A DNA stretch of 64,000 bases from Chryseobacterium camelliae (GCF_027920545.1 NZ_CP115859.1:2040001-2104000); one strand, 5' to 3'; positions 8,371 to 17,378 are shown, counted from the stretch's first letter. The notes: generated by a model from the letters alone, not told the origin. Program-made: numbers and translations.

Positions 8371-8922
8371 TTATCTCTCGTAATTTTCTTTAATATATTC
8401 TTCTATTTTCTGTTTGGCATAATGATAATTTGTTTTTAATGTTCCTACCGACATATCTACAATCTTAGATATTTCTTCGTAAGGCAAATCATCATAATAC
8501 CGCATCATAAATACCAGTTTCTGCTTTTCGGGCAGGCTTTGTATAGCATTCTGTAACAAGATTTGTATTTCTTCTGCATCTCCTTGCGTATTGTCAGCAA
8601 TAAGATTTTGCATATGGTATTCCGGATCTTCATCAGATTTCTGCATTTTCTTCATCTTATTTACCTGCTGTAATGCTTCGTTGGTAGCAATTCTGTACAG
8701 CCATGTGTACAATTGACTATCATTTTTGAACTGGTGAAAATTCTGATAAGCTTTAATAAAAGTTTCCTGCAAAGTGTCCTGAGCAAGATCTCCATCCACA
8801 ATAATTCTTCTTATGTGCCAATACAATCTACTTTGATAAGCATCCATCAGAGCACGAACTCCTTTTTCCTGAGTTCGTGGATCTTGCATCAACGAAATAA
8901 TTTCCGCGTCCTTAATCTTCAT
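8371..8922 (-). CDS. ECF-type RNA polymerase sigma factor
   Basis: This 183-aa sigma-70 family protein has only regions 2 and 4. Region 2 shows DLAQDTLQETFIKAYQNFHQ and LYTWLYRIATNEA, which bind core polymerase and the -10 element. Region 4 is LPEKQKLVFMMRYYDDLPYEE, ISKIVDMSVGTLKTNYHYAK, the helix-turn-helix for the -35 element. It heads an operon with a membrane anti-sigma factor and a periplasmic helical protein, which suggests control by an envelope signal. The start ATG at 8922 gives a normal N-terminus (MKIKDAEIISLM). Confidence 0.95.
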   Translation of the reverse strand: MKIKDAEIISLMQDPRTQEKGVRALMDAYQSRLYWHIRRIIVDGDLAQDTLQETFIKAYQNFHQFKNDSQLYTWLYRIATNEALQQVNKMKKMQKSDEDPEYHMQNLIADNTQGDAEEIQILLQNAIQSLPEKQKLVFMMRYYDDLPYEEISKIVDMSVGTLKTNYHYAKQKIEEYIKENYER

Positions 8923-9100
8923 AAGATGCTTTCAATGTTTTGGATTACAAAAATATCTAAAAGTTAAATTACTTATTCAATTTTTAGTCCAAATATCAAA
9001 AATAATATCAGATACTTAGGTTTATTACCCTTACAATGACTATGTCCAAAGAAATATATTTCCATAACCTTCTTACTTTTTAAAACTAAACCGAAAACCC

Positions 9101-9108
9101 TATCTTTG
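9101..9108 (+). promoter_or_regulatory. TAnnTTTG promoter box close to the DUF2520 start
   Basis: TATCTTTG matches the -7 element TAnnTTTG of Bacteroidetes housekeeping promoters. It ends only 4 nt before the ATG at 9113, so the transcript would be leaderless or nearly so. I do not see a good TTG -33 element at the expected spacing. Confidence 0.4.
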
Positions 9109-9112
9109 TTTT

Positions 9113-9862
9113 ATGCAAATTGTAATCATCGGTTCCGGAAATGTAGCCTACCATATGGCAAAAGCTTTTGTTTTGAACAATATTCCATTGGCTCAGGTTT
9201 TTGGCAGAAATGAAAAAGATTTAAATAAAATTTCTGAAGAACTAAAGGTTCCTTTTTCAACAGAAAAGTTAGAAAACGCTGATTTATACATTATATGTGT
9301 GAGTGACAATTCTGTGGAAACTATTTCAGAGATTATTACTAAAAAAGATTGTCTGGTTGCTCATACTTCCGGATCGCTTCCTAAAGAAACTCTGAAAGGG
9401 GAGTACAGAAAATCAAGTCTTTATCCCTTACAGACTTTTTCAAAATCCAAAGAACTGGAATATGAAAAAATTCCGTTTTTCATTGAAACTGAAAATGAAG
9501 AAGACAAAAAGGTTTTGTTCGAAATTGCTACTAAAATTTCCAGAAATGTAATGGAAAGTACCTATGAAAAAAGAAAGTATATTCATTTGACAGCCGTTTT
9601 TGCCTGTAACTTTGTGAATCATCTTTTTTCCAGGGCAAAAGAAATTTCAGATTCTCAGGAAATTCCGTTTGATTATTTTCTACCGCTGATTGATGAAACG
9701 GTTCAGAAAATTCATGAAATTGAACCCAAATCCGCACAAACCGGACCTGCCGTAAGGAACGATAAAAGAGTTTTGGAATTACATGAGCAATTATTACAAG
9801 ACGAAAGTCTGGAGATTTATAAAATAATGAATCATTCTATTCAAAAAATGTATAATTTATAG
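9113..9862 (+). CDS. Rossmann-fold and DUF2520 domain protein (putative oxidoreductase)
   Basis: The 249-aa protein starts MQIVIIGSGNVAYHMAKAF, a nucleotide-binding GxGxxA-type loop as in F420-dependent NADP oxidoreductases. The middle has the strand DLYIICVSDN and HTSGSLPKETL, and the C-terminal half is the helical DUF2520 domain (YIHLTAVFACNFVNHLF, SAQTGPAVRND). Proteins of this architecture resemble 6-phosphogluconate-dehydrogenase-like enzymes, but their substrate is unknown. It is upstream of kdsC in the same direction with an 89-nt spacer that contains nested inverted repeats. Confidence 0.85.
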   Translation: MQIVIIGSGNVAYHMAKAFVLNNIPLAQVFGRNEKDLNKISEELKVPFSTEKLENADLYIICVSDNSVETISEIITKKDCLVAHTSGSLPKETLKGEYRKSSLYPLQTFSKSKELEYEKIPFFIETENEEDKKVLFEIATKISRNVMESTYEKRKYIHLTAVFACNFVNHLFSRAKEISDSQEIPFDYFLPLIDETVQKIHEIEPKSAQTGPAVRNDKRVLELHEQLLQDESLEIYKIMNHSIQKMYNL

Positions 9863-9877
9863 GAAAGTTAAGCCGTG

Positions 9878-9928
9878 GAGATGTTAAGTTGATCAATCGA
9901 TTGCTTCAGAACATCTCAACAACTTAAC
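9878..9928. repeat. Nested inverted repeats between DUF2520 gene and kdsC
   Basis: GAGATGTT (9878-9885) is repeated inverted at 9910-9917, and the overlapping GTTAAGTTG (9883-9891) is repeated inverted at 9920-9928. The two pairs overlap so that two alternative hairpins are possible. The surrounding spacer contains further TTAAC copies. No T-tract follows, so it is not a plain terminator. Confidence 0.55.
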
Positions 9929-9951
9929 GATTTAACACCTTAACAACAAAA

Positions 9952-10470
9952 ATGAGTTATAAAGAAAAATTAAAAGATATAAAAGCATTTGTATTCGATG
10001 TAGACGGTGTTTTCACAGACGGCAGTGTTTATCTGATGCCCGGAGGAAATATGTCCAGAGTGATGAATGTTTTGGACGGCTATGCAGTAGTTAAAGCTTT
10101 AAAAAACAATTATTTAATCGGAGTCATTACAGGAGGCAATGATGAAATGGTAAAACACAGAATCAATTACCTTGGTATTGAAGATTATTATCCTAAATCT
10201 CACAATAAAATGGAGGATTTTGAAGATTTTAAGGCAAAATATAATCTAAAAAATGAAGAAATTCTTACGATGGGAGACGATTTGCCGGATATTCATATCA
10301 TGGAAAATTCAGCGGTTGCAACATGCCCGGAGAATGCAGTTCCTGAAGTAAAAGGAATTTCTGATTATATTTCTCCAAAAAAGGGTGGAAGCGGAGCAGT
10401 ACGCGATGTCATAGAACAGGTAATGAAAGTTCAGGGAAAATGGCATGATGACAACACCCAATCTATTTAA
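9952..10470 (+). CDS. kdsC: KdsC-type HAD phosphatase (KDO 8-phosphate phosphatase)
   Basis: The 172-aa protein is the size of KdsC. HAD motif I is FDVDGVFTDG (Asp nucleophile), motif II/III surroundings include GVITGGND, and motif IV is TMGDDLPDIHIM. Lacking a cap domain, it belongs to subclass C0, which dephosphorylates 3-deoxy-D-manno-octulosonate 8-phosphate in lipopolysaccharide core synthesis. A role on N-acylneuraminate phosphates is possible. The next gene, maf, starts 10 nt after its stop, so the two form an operon. Confidence 0.85.
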   Translation: MSYKEKLKDIKAFVFDVDGVFTDGSVYLMPGGNMSRVMNVLDGYAVVKALKNNYLIGVITGGNDEMVKHRINYLGIEDYYPKSHNKMEDFEDFKAKYNLKNEEILTMGDDLPDIHIMENSAVATCPENAVPEVKGISDYISPKKGGSGAVRDVIEQVMKVQGKWHDDNTQSI

Positions 10471-10480
10471 TGAATTGAAA

Positions 10481-11035
10481 ATGAAACTATTATTAGCCTC
10501 ACAATCTCCCAGAAGAAAAGAGCTTCTATCAAGCTTAGGCTTTGATTTTGAAGTCGTAAAAATTGAATGTGAAGAAATTGTTCCGGAACATATACAAGTA
10601 GGAGAGGCTGCGGCATATCTTTCTGAATTAAAAGCAGACTCCTTCCGAAAACTGGAAGAAAATGAAGTACTACTGACTGCAGATACGGTTGTTGCTATCG
10701 ACAATCAATTTCTCGGAAAGCCACAAAATGAAGGTGATGCCATAAAAATGCTGCAGCTGCTTTCAGGCAAAACCCATCAGGTTTATACGGGAATTACCAT
10801 TAAAACCTTAGATAAAACCATTACAGAAACAGATGTTGCCGATGTGGAATTTGAGGAATTAACAATCGATGAAATAAAATATTATATTCAAAACTATAAA
10901 CCTTTCGACAAAGCAGGAAGCTATGGAATCCAGGAATGGCTCGGAATGACAAAAATCAAGAAGATGACCGGCAGCTTTTATACCATAATGGGACTTCCTA
11001 CCCATTTGGTTTACAAAATTTTGAAAGAAATATAA
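10481..11035 (+). CDS. maf: Maf-like nucleoside triphosphate pyrophosphatase
   Basis: From the ATG at 10481 the 184-aa protein begins MKLLLASQSPRRKELLSSLG, the Maf signature. ADTVVAID follows, with the catalytic Asp, then GKPQNEGDA, LSGKTHQVYTG and the end motif DKAGSYGIQEW. Maf proteins hydrolyse (d)TTP, UTP or modified nucleotides to monophosphates and are house-cleaning enzymes. An alternative upstream ATG at 10445 would overlap the kdsC end by 26 nt and add 12 non-conserved residues, so I reject it. Confidence 0.92.
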   Translation: MKLLLASQSPRRKELLSSLGFDFEVVKIECEEIVPEHIQVGEAAAYLSELKADSFRKLEENEVLLTADTVVAIDNQFLGKPQNEGDAIKMLQLLSGKTHQVYTGITIKTLDKTITETDVADVEFEELTIDEIKYYIQNYKPFDKAGSYGIQEWLGMTKIKKMTGSFYTIMGLPTHLVYKILKEI

Positions 11036-11121
11036 CAAGTTTCAATATAAAATTTTATTATTTTTACAGAATCATCAAATCTGCTGATAATAAAAAGCAG
11101 ATTAGCGAGTTATATTGAATA

Positions 11122-13644
11122 ATGAAAAATAAAATTATATTCCTTTTAACAGCCTGTATCGTTATTTCTTGCGGAACAAAAGTAAAGAAGCCTGAACAGC
11201 GATCTAAATTTTTAAAAGGTTTTTCCACATATTACAATACTCTTTTTAATGCTAAAGACGCATTGAACAGTGAGTTTACATCCCGTGATAAAGCATATAA
11301 AGACAATTTTTATGCTCCTTATATTCCTATTCTTACTTATGAAGATCAGCCTCTAGGGAGTGATCTTGGACAATCTTCCGCTTTTGCCGAAAATTCTATG
11401 AAAATGGCAGAAGTCAATAGAGGAGGAAATTTAAATGGTCCTCCTAATCAGCCACCGGGAGCTTCCGGTATTCCGGGGAATCCGCAAGATCCTAATCAGC
11501 CGCCGGCAAAAGGAGCAACTGCACTGGAAATCTCTGAAGCAAAAGCTTTAAAAGCCATCAATAAATATTCGGTGATTAAAAACGGGGAAGAAAAGAATAA
11601 AGTCATTTTTGATGCTTATATGATTCTTGCGCAGTCCAGAATTTATCAAAATAAATCTTTAGAAGCGCTGGATGCCTTAAATTATGTCTTTTCTAATATG
11701 AAAGGCGATAAAAGACTTCCTTTGGCTTATATTTATCAGGGACTGGCTTATTCGCAGATGAAAAATTATCATAAGGCTCATGAAATTTTTGCTAGGCTGA
11801 AGGATGAAAAAATAAGCAAGGAATATGAGAGATTACTGACTATCTATCATTCCGAATCTCTTTTGGATGCAGGTAGAAAAGAAGAGGCGGTAAAAGAACT
11901 GGACCTTGCTTATGAAGTAAATAACAACAGAAAACTAAAAAGCAGAATCGCTTATTTAAGAGGGCAGGTTTTAGAAAATCTTGGACAGAACGAAAAAGCC
12001 AGAGAAAGCTTTTTAGCGGCTTATAAATATGCCAATGACTTTGAATTCGAAGTTAAATCCCAGATTGCAGTAGCAAAGACCTTTAATGGAAAAGGTGATT
12101 ACAGCGGTGCCAAAAAATATCTTGAAGATATCAGTAAAAAAGGGACTTACGGTTCCAGAAAAAATGAATTTTACTATGCTTTGGGGTTAATGGCAAACAA
12201 AGCCGGAAAAACAGATGAAGCTCAACAATTTTTCAGAAAATCTTTAAAAGAAAAAGTTTCCGATTCACAGCTTCGAGGTTTGACGTATTATGAGATAGGA
12301 AAGGGGTATTTAGATAAAAATGATTACATAGGAGCAGGAATTTATTATGATTCTGCTTTAGCTGTAATGACCTATCAACCTTCTAAAATTCTTTTGCAGG
12401 ATCAGTCTTCTTACATCAAGAAAATTTCTAAAAACTATTATCTGATTAAGAAAAACGACAGTATCATTGCTTTGGCTAAAATGAGCCCTGAACAAAAAAC
12501 GGACTTTTTCACAAAATATATAGCGAAGATAAAAGCAAAAGAAGAAAAAGAAGAACTGGAAAGAAGACGTGCCGAAAGAAGCAAAGGCTTTGATACCGGA
12601 GACTATAGTTCCACTTCTATTTTTGCCAATAGCTCTAATTCTTTTGAAGATTTTGGGGTTGCCGCTAAAGGGTTTTATTTTGCTAATACAGGTACGATAA
12701 GCAAAGGAACTTCTGCGTTCAGACAAACTTGGGGAGACAGAGCCCTTTCTGATAACTGGCGTTATTCTAAGAAAATGGCGACTCTTGAAGATATGAAAAA
12801 CGAAGCTTTAGGAACAACTTCCGTTCCTAATCCGAGACGTTTTGAAACGGCGTATTACATTGAACAAATTCCAAGTGATATAAGTCTGCTGAAAAAAGAT
12901 AGAGACACCGCTGCTCTGGGATTAGGAATCATGTATCAGAACTATTTTACCAATACTCCTTTAGCTACAAAAACATTGTACGATTTGGTAGATGTAAAAC
13001 CTGAAGAAAAAGTAATGCTTCAGGCCCTTTACGAGATTTTTGCAATGAACTATGAGAAAAACCCACAGGCTGCAGAAAGAGCAAAACAGCTTCTTTTAAC
13101 TGATTATCCTTATACTTCTTATGCAGAGTTTGTAAGAAATCCTAAAAATAATACTTTCGTAAAATCATCGGAAGAGGTAGAAAATAAATATAAAGAAGCA
13201 TTCGCTCTGTATGAAGCTGAAAAATTTGCAGAAAGTAAAGCTATTTTAGACCAGGCAATCCAGCAATATCCTAAAGATGCATTAATTCCTAAGCTTTACC
13301 TGTTAAATGCTTTTAATGCAGGAAAATCCAATGGAAAAGAGGTAATGATTCTGCAACTGGAACAAATTGCCCTAAACTATACCAAAACTCCTGAAGGGAT
13401 AAAAGCAAAGGAAATGCTTAATTATTTAAAAAGTGAAATTAAATTCCAGCCTACGGATAATAAAGGGAATGCCCTTCCACAAAATACAGGAAACAATATT
13501 CCGCAGCAGCCTAATAATGTTTTACAACAGCAGCAAGTAGGAACGGTAAACGAAAGCGGCAATAAGCCTCCAAAAAAGCCTATTAATAATCCTCCGGGAA
13601 TGCAGATTCCAAATCCAAATGCAGCACCGGCAAAACCTAAATAA
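11122..13644 (+). CDS. porW: Type IX secretion system lipoprotein PorW/SprE
   Basis: The 840-aa protein begins MKNKIIFLLTACIVISCG with a lipobox Cys, then FLKGFSTYYNTLFNAKDALN, the start typical of PorW (Porphyromonas) and SprE (Flavobacterium). A long TPR-rich region follows (for example KNYHKAHEIFARL, GDYSGAKKYLEDI, KTDEAQQFFRKSL, AESKAILDQAI), and the C-terminus is Pro/Asn/Gln rich. PorW links the PorK/N ring to the outer-membrane Sov translocon of the type IX system used for gliding and exoenzyme secretion. It is monocistronic or follows maf by 86 nt, and ends at a strong terminator. Confidence 0.9.
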   Translation: MKNKIIFLLTACIVISCGTKVKKPEQRSKFLKGFSTYYNTLFNAKDALNSEFTSRDKAYKDNFYAPYIPILTYEDQPLGSDLGQSSAFAENSMKMAEVNRGGNLNGPPNQPPGASGIPGNPQDPNQPPAKGATALEISEAKALKAINKYSVIKNGEEKNKVIFDAYMILAQSRIYQNKSLEALDALNYVFSNMKGDKRLPLAYIYQGLAYSQMKNYHKAHEIFARLKDEKISKEYERLLTIYHSESLLDAGRKEEAVKELDLAYEVNNNRKLKSRIAYLRGQVLENLGQNEKARESFLAAYKYANDFEFEVKSQIAVAKTFNGKGDYSGAKKYLEDISKKGTYGSRKNEFYYALGLMANKAGKTDEAQQFFRKSLKEKVSDSQLRGLTYYEIGKGYLDKNDYIGAGIYYDSALAVMTYQPSKILLQDQSSYIKKISKNYYLIKKNDSIIALAKMSPEQKTDFFTKYIAKIKAKEEKEELERRRAERSKGFDTGDYSSTSIFANSSNSFEDFGVAAKGFYFANTGTISKGTSAFRQTWGDRALSDNWRYSKKMATLEDMKNEALGTTSVPNPRRFETAYYIEQIPSDISLLKKDRDTAALGLGIMYQNYFTNTPLATKTLYDLVDVKPEEKVMLQALYEIFAMNYEKNPQAAERAKQLLLTDYPYTSYAEFVRNPKNNTFVKSSEEVENKYKEAFALYEAEKFAESKAILDQAIQQYPKDALIPKLYLLNAFNAGKSNGKEVMILQLEQIALNYTKTPEGIKAKEMLNYLKSEIKFQPTDNKGNALPQNTGNNIPQQPNNVLQQQQVGTVNESGNKPPKKPINNPPGMQIPNPNAAPAKPK

Positions 13645-13647
13645 AAT

Positions 13648-13679
13648 AAAAAGCGAAGAAATTAATCTTCGCTTTTTTT
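13648..13679. terminator. Bidirectional intrinsic terminator after porW
   Basis: AAAAAGCGAAGA (13648-13659) pairs with TCTTCGCTTTTT (13666-13677) around a 6-nt loop, flanked by A and T tracts. It separates porW from convergent tsaB. Confidence 0.88.
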
Positions 13680-13708
13680 ATGGGTAATGTAATCGTTTCT
13701 TTTTTAGT

Positions 13709-14395
13709 TTAATTAAAATCTTCCGACTTCTTTTTCTTTACTCCATGAAAGTCTTTGAGATAAAAAGGCTCGAAATAGGCGATATCTTCAAACTCTTTTT
13801 TATCAAGCTTCTCAAGACTCTTTTTGATTAAATACTGTGCAGAAGGGTAGGTGTCTTCATTAAAATCAGCATGAGGAAGCTGCAAAATTTCCTTTGCTTT
13901 TTTTGCTCCATCGCCTACAAACATCACTTTTTTATCTTTAAATTCCTCAAAAGAATGCTCATCTAAGATTTTGGCTTCCGTCTCGATAATCACCTCTCCC
14001 GTTTTTCCATCATAAACAGCTGTATAAACCTCCATTCGTCTCGCATCGACTAAAGGGATAACAAAGTCATAGTTTTTGTCTAAAAAAGGCTCTATCATAC
14101 TTTCCAGAGAATTCACGGTAACCAGTGGAACTTTTAATCCGTAGCAAAAGCCTTTTGCGGAAGAAGCCCCGATTCTTAATCCGGTATAGGAACCCGGACC
14201 TTTTCCTAAAGAAACCGCTTCGATATCTTTCATGGAAATTCCAGCACCTTCCAAAGCCCATTCTACAAAAGTGTGAAGACTTTCAGACTGTTTATAATTA
14301 TCGGAAACTTCCTCTGTAAGACACAAAAGTTTTTCATTATCTGAAATCGCCACCGAACAGTTTTTTGAAGAAGTCTCCAGATATAAAATTTTCAT
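13709..14395 (-). CDS. tsaB: TsaB, tRNA threonylcarbamoyladenosine synthesis subunit
   Basis: The 228-aa protein has the TsaB pattern: ILYLETSSKNCSVAISDN at the N-terminus, then VSLGKGPGSYTGLRIGAS and AKGFCYGLKVPLVTVNSLES. TsaB is an ASKHA-fold partner of TsaD that activates threonylcarbamoyl transfer to A37 of ANN-decoding tRNAs. The usual C-terminal region (DARRMEVYTAVYD, then PFYLKDF) is intact. It lies convergent to porW. The gene starts in good context at 14395. Confidence 0.95.
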   Translation of the reverse strand: MKILYLETSSKNCSVAISDNEKLLCLTEEVSDNYKQSESLHTFVEWALEGAGISMKDIEAVSLGKGPGSYTGLRIGASSAKGFCYGLKVPLVTVNSLESMIEPFLDKNYDFVIPLVDARRMEVYTAVYDGKTGEVIIETEAKILDEHSFEEFKDKKVMFVGDGAKKAKEILQLPHADFNEDTYPSAQYLIKKSLEKLDKKEFEDIAYFEPFYLKDFHGVKKKKSEDFN

Positions 14396-14473
14396 TTTTT
14401 CAGTATAATAATTTAAATATTCAGCTATTCAAACGGCTCAATATGTATGCAAATTTAACGCATTATTTTGAGA

Positions 14474-15223
14474 CTATTTTCTGTAAATCGTTCTCGGTTC
14501 TGCCTGAGCGGTCGGATAGATTGTCATATCTGAAATACACACATGTTTCGGAGCATTGACACAATAAGCAATAGAATCAGCAATATCTTCAGCCTTTAAA
14601 GGTTCATATCCTGCATATACCGTTGCCGCTCTTTCGCTGTCTCCTTTAAATCTTACCATAGAAAAATCCGTTTCTACAGCTCCCGGCTGAATATTGGTAA
14701 CCTTTATCCCGAATTCCGTTAATTCGATTCTCATTCCTTCAGAAATTACATCTACCGCTTTTTTCGTTGCACAATACACAACTCCGTTTGCGTAGGTTTG
14801 TCTTGCTGCTACAGAGCTTATATTCACAATATGGCCGGAATTTCTTTCTTTCATTCCCGGAATAATCATTTTGGAAACATATAAAAGTCCTTTTACATTT
14901 CCATCAATCATAGCATCCCAGTCATCTGTTTTACCTGCCGAAAGAGGATCTAAACCATGTGCGTTTCCGGCATTATTAACCAGAACATCAATATTTTTCC
15001 ATTCTTCAGGAAGTGAATTGATCGCAGTTTCCACTTCATTTAAATTCCTTACATCAAATATTAAACTAAACATTTCGGTGAATACAGATAATTCTGTTTT
15101 TAATGATTCCAACACCTCAGATCTTCTTCCGCAAATGATAATCCTGTTTCCTTGTTTAGCAAGAAGCTCCGCTGTTGATTTTCCTATTCCGGAAGTAGCT
15201 CCGGTTATTAATATGGTTTTCAT
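14474..15223 (-). CDS. Short-chain dehydrogenase/reductase (YdfG-like)
   Basis: The 249-aa protein begins MKTILITGATSGIGKSTAEL with the TGxxxGIG cofactor loop, then NNAGNAHG, a catalytic Ser (NISSVAARQ) and YCATK as the YxxxK motif. The pattern is that of classical SDRs related to E. coli YdfG, an NADP-dependent serine/3-hydroxy acid dehydrogenase. The true substrate is unknown. The ATG at 15223 is preferred over a TTG at 15235. Upstream lie two identical 12-bp direct repeats, possibly a regulatory site. Confidence 0.88.
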   Translation of the reverse strand: MKTILITGATSGIGKSTAELLAKQGNRIIICGRRSEVLESLKTELSVFTEMFSLIFDVRNLNEVETAINSLPEEWKNIDVLVNNAGNAHGLDPLSAGKTDDWDAMIDGNVKGLLYVSKMIIPGMKERNSGHIVNISSVAARQTYANGVVYCATKKAVDVISEGMRIELTEFGIKVTNIQPGAVETDFSMVRFKGDSERAATVYAGYEPLKAEDIADSIAYCVNAPKHVCISDMTIYPTAQAEPRTIYRK

Positions 15224-15263
15224 AAAAATTTTCAATTTTTAAATAACACCAATGTATCAGATT

Positions 15264-15299
15264 AATTGTTACATTGTTATTTTGGTAAATTGTTACATT
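15264..15299. repeat. 12-bp direct repeats upstream of the SDR gene
   Basis: AATTGTTACATT occurs at 15264-15275 and again at 15288-15299, 24 bp apart, which places both on about the same DNA face. They lie between the yraN stop and the SDR start and could be a two-site operator; this is inference. Confidence 0.4.
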
Positions 15300-15301
15300 T
15301 A

Positions 15302-15673
15302 CTAATTAGCATCCAGTGCTTCAAAAGCATCAATGATATGTTCAATAATTAAATTCTTTTTCTCATCAGGAAGAACCGAAATAATATCAAATCTCACTTC
15401 CTGATTTTTATTAAATTCTTCTAAATAATGATTGGCTGCAGAAACGATCGATTTTATTTTGGTTTTAGTCACCGCTTCCTGAGGCAGCATAAAAGCATCC
15501 GTAGAACGTGCTTTTACTTCTGTAATGATAATTAAATTCTCTTTTTCGGCAATAATATCAATTTCAGCTTTTTGAAACCGGAAATTCCTCACTAAGATTT
15601 TATACCCGTTTTTAATTAAATATTCAACAGCCAGATCTTCTGCTTTTTTCCCGAAATCGTTGTGCGTTGCCAT
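15302..15673 (-). CDS. YraN/UPF0102 family endonuclease-like protein
   Basis: The 123-aa protein matches UPF0102: FGKKAEDLAVEYLIKNGYKI, then LVRNFRFQKAEIDIIAEKEN with the E-x-D catalytic-type pair, and IITEVKARS (ExK). The fold is the Holliday-resolvase-like PD-(D/E)XK nuclease. The cellular role is unsettled; family members lie in many bacteria near rnhB or translation genes. It follows the LD-carboxypeptidase gene by 23 nt in the same leftward operon. Confidence 0.9.
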   Translation of the reverse strand: MATHNDFGKKAEDLAVEYLIKNGYKILVRNFRFQKAEIDIIAEKENLIIITEVKARSTDAFMLPQEAVTKTKIKSIVSAANHYLEEFNKNQEVRFDIISVLPDEKKNLIIEHIIDAFEALDAN

Positions 15674-15696
15674 ATTGAATTTGAGAGTAAGAAAAA

Positions 15697-16626
15697 TTAA
15701 AACTCAATCTTAACCTTATCCTTAACAATCATCTTCACATTTCCGCCGATAATCAAAGGACGATTATCTTTAATATGTCCATTCGGAAAACCAAAAACCG
15801 CAGGAAAATCATACTTTGAAATTCTGTCTGAAATCAATTGATAAGCAAATTCATCGAAGCTTTCTTCATATTGCTTATTATCTTTCTCATCACCCATATT
15901 CGTCATTCCTCCGATAATTAGCCCGGAAATTTTATTGAACACTCCGGCCAATTCCAGGCTCATGATCATTCTGTCGAGCGCATAAAAGTTTTCTCCGATA
16001 TCTTCAATGAATAAAATTTTATCTTTAAAATCAAAAGAATATTGGGTTCCTAAAAGCGCATAAATAAGGGCTAAATTTCCTCCAACCAATTCACCTTCAG
16101 TATTTCCCTTCTTATTAAATTGATGCGATGTAAGACTGTATTTTGGAGTTTTTCCTTTTAGAATATCGAAAATCAGTTCATAGCTTTCTTCAGTCACTCC
16201 AAAACTTGAAGTTTTAATGGTTTGTCCGTGAATGGAAGCAAATCCCTTTTTCAACAAATAACTTTGAATAACCGTATTATCAGAATAACCGATATACCAT
16301 TTCGGATTTTTCGTAAAGTTTTTAAGATTTAAATCCTGAATAAGATGCTGGCAACCATATCCTCCTCTTGAGGCCCAGATTGCTGCTATTTCATGATCAT
16401 TTAAAGCCCAGTTGATATCTTTTGTTCTTTCCTGTTCTGTTCCGGCGTAATTGTATCCGTTGGAAAATTTAGTGTAAAGATGTTCGCCCAAAACAGGTTC
16501 ATATCCTTTGCTTTTAATCATTTCAATTCCTTTTTCCAGCTGAGAAGCTTCTACAGCTCCTGCAGGAGAAATTACAGCTATTTTATCGCCTTTTGAAAGG
16601 GATTTTGGAAAGATCATTTTTGTCAT
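15697..16626 (-). CDS. ldcA: Peptidase S66, muramoyltetrapeptide LD-carboxypeptidase
   Basis: The 309-aa protein contains SKGDKIAVISPAGAV at the N-terminus, the nucleophile region YIGYSDNTVIQSYL, and GELVGGNLALIYALLGT plus the catalytic-His region GFPNGHIKDNRPL. LdcA-type enzymes cut the L-lysine (or DAP)-D-alanine bond of cytoplasmic murein tetrapeptides during wall recycling. No signal peptide is seen, which fits recycling. Its ATG overlaps the stop of the LysE gene by 4 nt (16623-16626). Confidence 0.92.
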   Translation of the reverse strand: MTKMIFPKSLSKGDKIAVISPAGAVEASQLEKGIEMIKSKGYEPVLGEHLYTKFSNGYNYAGTEQERTKDINWALNDHEIAAIWASRGGYGCQHLIQDLNLKNFTKNPKWYIGYSDNTVIQSYLLKKGFASIHGQTIKTSSFGVTEESYELIFDILKGKTPKYSLTSHQFNKKGNTEGELVGGNLALIYALLGTQYSFDFKDKILFIEDIGENFYALDRMIMSLELAGVFNKISGLIIGGMTNMGDEKDNKQYEESFDEFAYQLISDRISKYDFPAVFGFPNGHIKDNRPLIIGGNVKMIVKDKVKIEF

Positions 16627-17309
16627 TTGGGTTTTTGATATTTTACTTCAGTTTTCTCAGCTTCTTCCAATCGTTTATCGAATTGATTAAATTTTTTAAA
16701 GCTTTGTAAAAAGATAAAGAAACTGAAAATAATAAGGATTCCGCCTACAATTCTTCTGATTTTATTTGCCAGATTCTGGGTTAATTTATCATGGAACTGT
16801 TTCGCTAAAAATATTTTGATAAGGTCTATGAAAAGGTAAGTACCGATCACAATCCCGATGTATAAAATAAAATTGCCGGTATCCGGATATTGATTTCTCA
16901 CTGAAATCACCGTTACCAGCCAAAAAAGGATTACTCCTACATTTAAAAGGTTGAAGAAAAAACCATTAATGAAAGTTTTAAAATAATTCTGGTTAATGAT
17001 TCTTTCTTCACCGGGCATATGCATTTTGGTTTTCGTGACCATCATTACAATTCCGTATACAAAGATAAGGATGGATGTAATTCGGTAAAAACCGGGATGT
17101 TTGTCGATCAAAGTTACAATATCTGCACTGGCATAATAAGCTGCTAAAATGCACAATAGGTCTGCAGAGATAACTCCTAAATCTAAAGCTAAAGCATGTT
17201 TAGGGCCTCTGGAAAAGCTGGTTTCTATTAAAAGGAAAAAAATGGGTCCTATAAAAACCAGACTCAACATGAATCCTAAGACAATAGCAGATAATATAAG
17301 TTCAAACAT
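16623..17309 (-). CDS. LysE family membrane transporter
   Basis: The 228-aa protein has about six membrane helices, beginning LILSAIVLGFMLSLVFIGPI and FFLLIETSFSRGPKHALALD, which is the LysE/RhtB pattern, and ends in a charged tail. LysE proteins export amino acids or similar small solutes. The substrate cannot be assigned. It is coupled to the ldcA-like gene by a 4-nt overlap, which might suggest export or handling of wall-derived amino acids, but this is inference. Confidence 0.87.
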   Translation of the reverse strand: MFELILSAIVLGFMLSLVFIGPIFFLLIETSFSRGPKHALALDLGVISADLLCILAAYYASADIVTLIDKHPGFYRITSILIFVYGIVMMVTKTKMHMPGEERIINQNYFKTFINGFFFNLLNVGVILFWLVTVISVRNQYPDTGNFILYIGIVIGTYLFIDLIKIFLAKQFHDKLTQNLANKIRRIVGGILIIFSFFIFLQSFKKFNQFDKRLEEAEKTEVKYQKPK

Positions 17310-17378
17310 TCAGTATTTTTTTAAAACAGAAAATTAATTTCCGTTTCATTTTATACAAATTTAAACTTTATGATTTAA

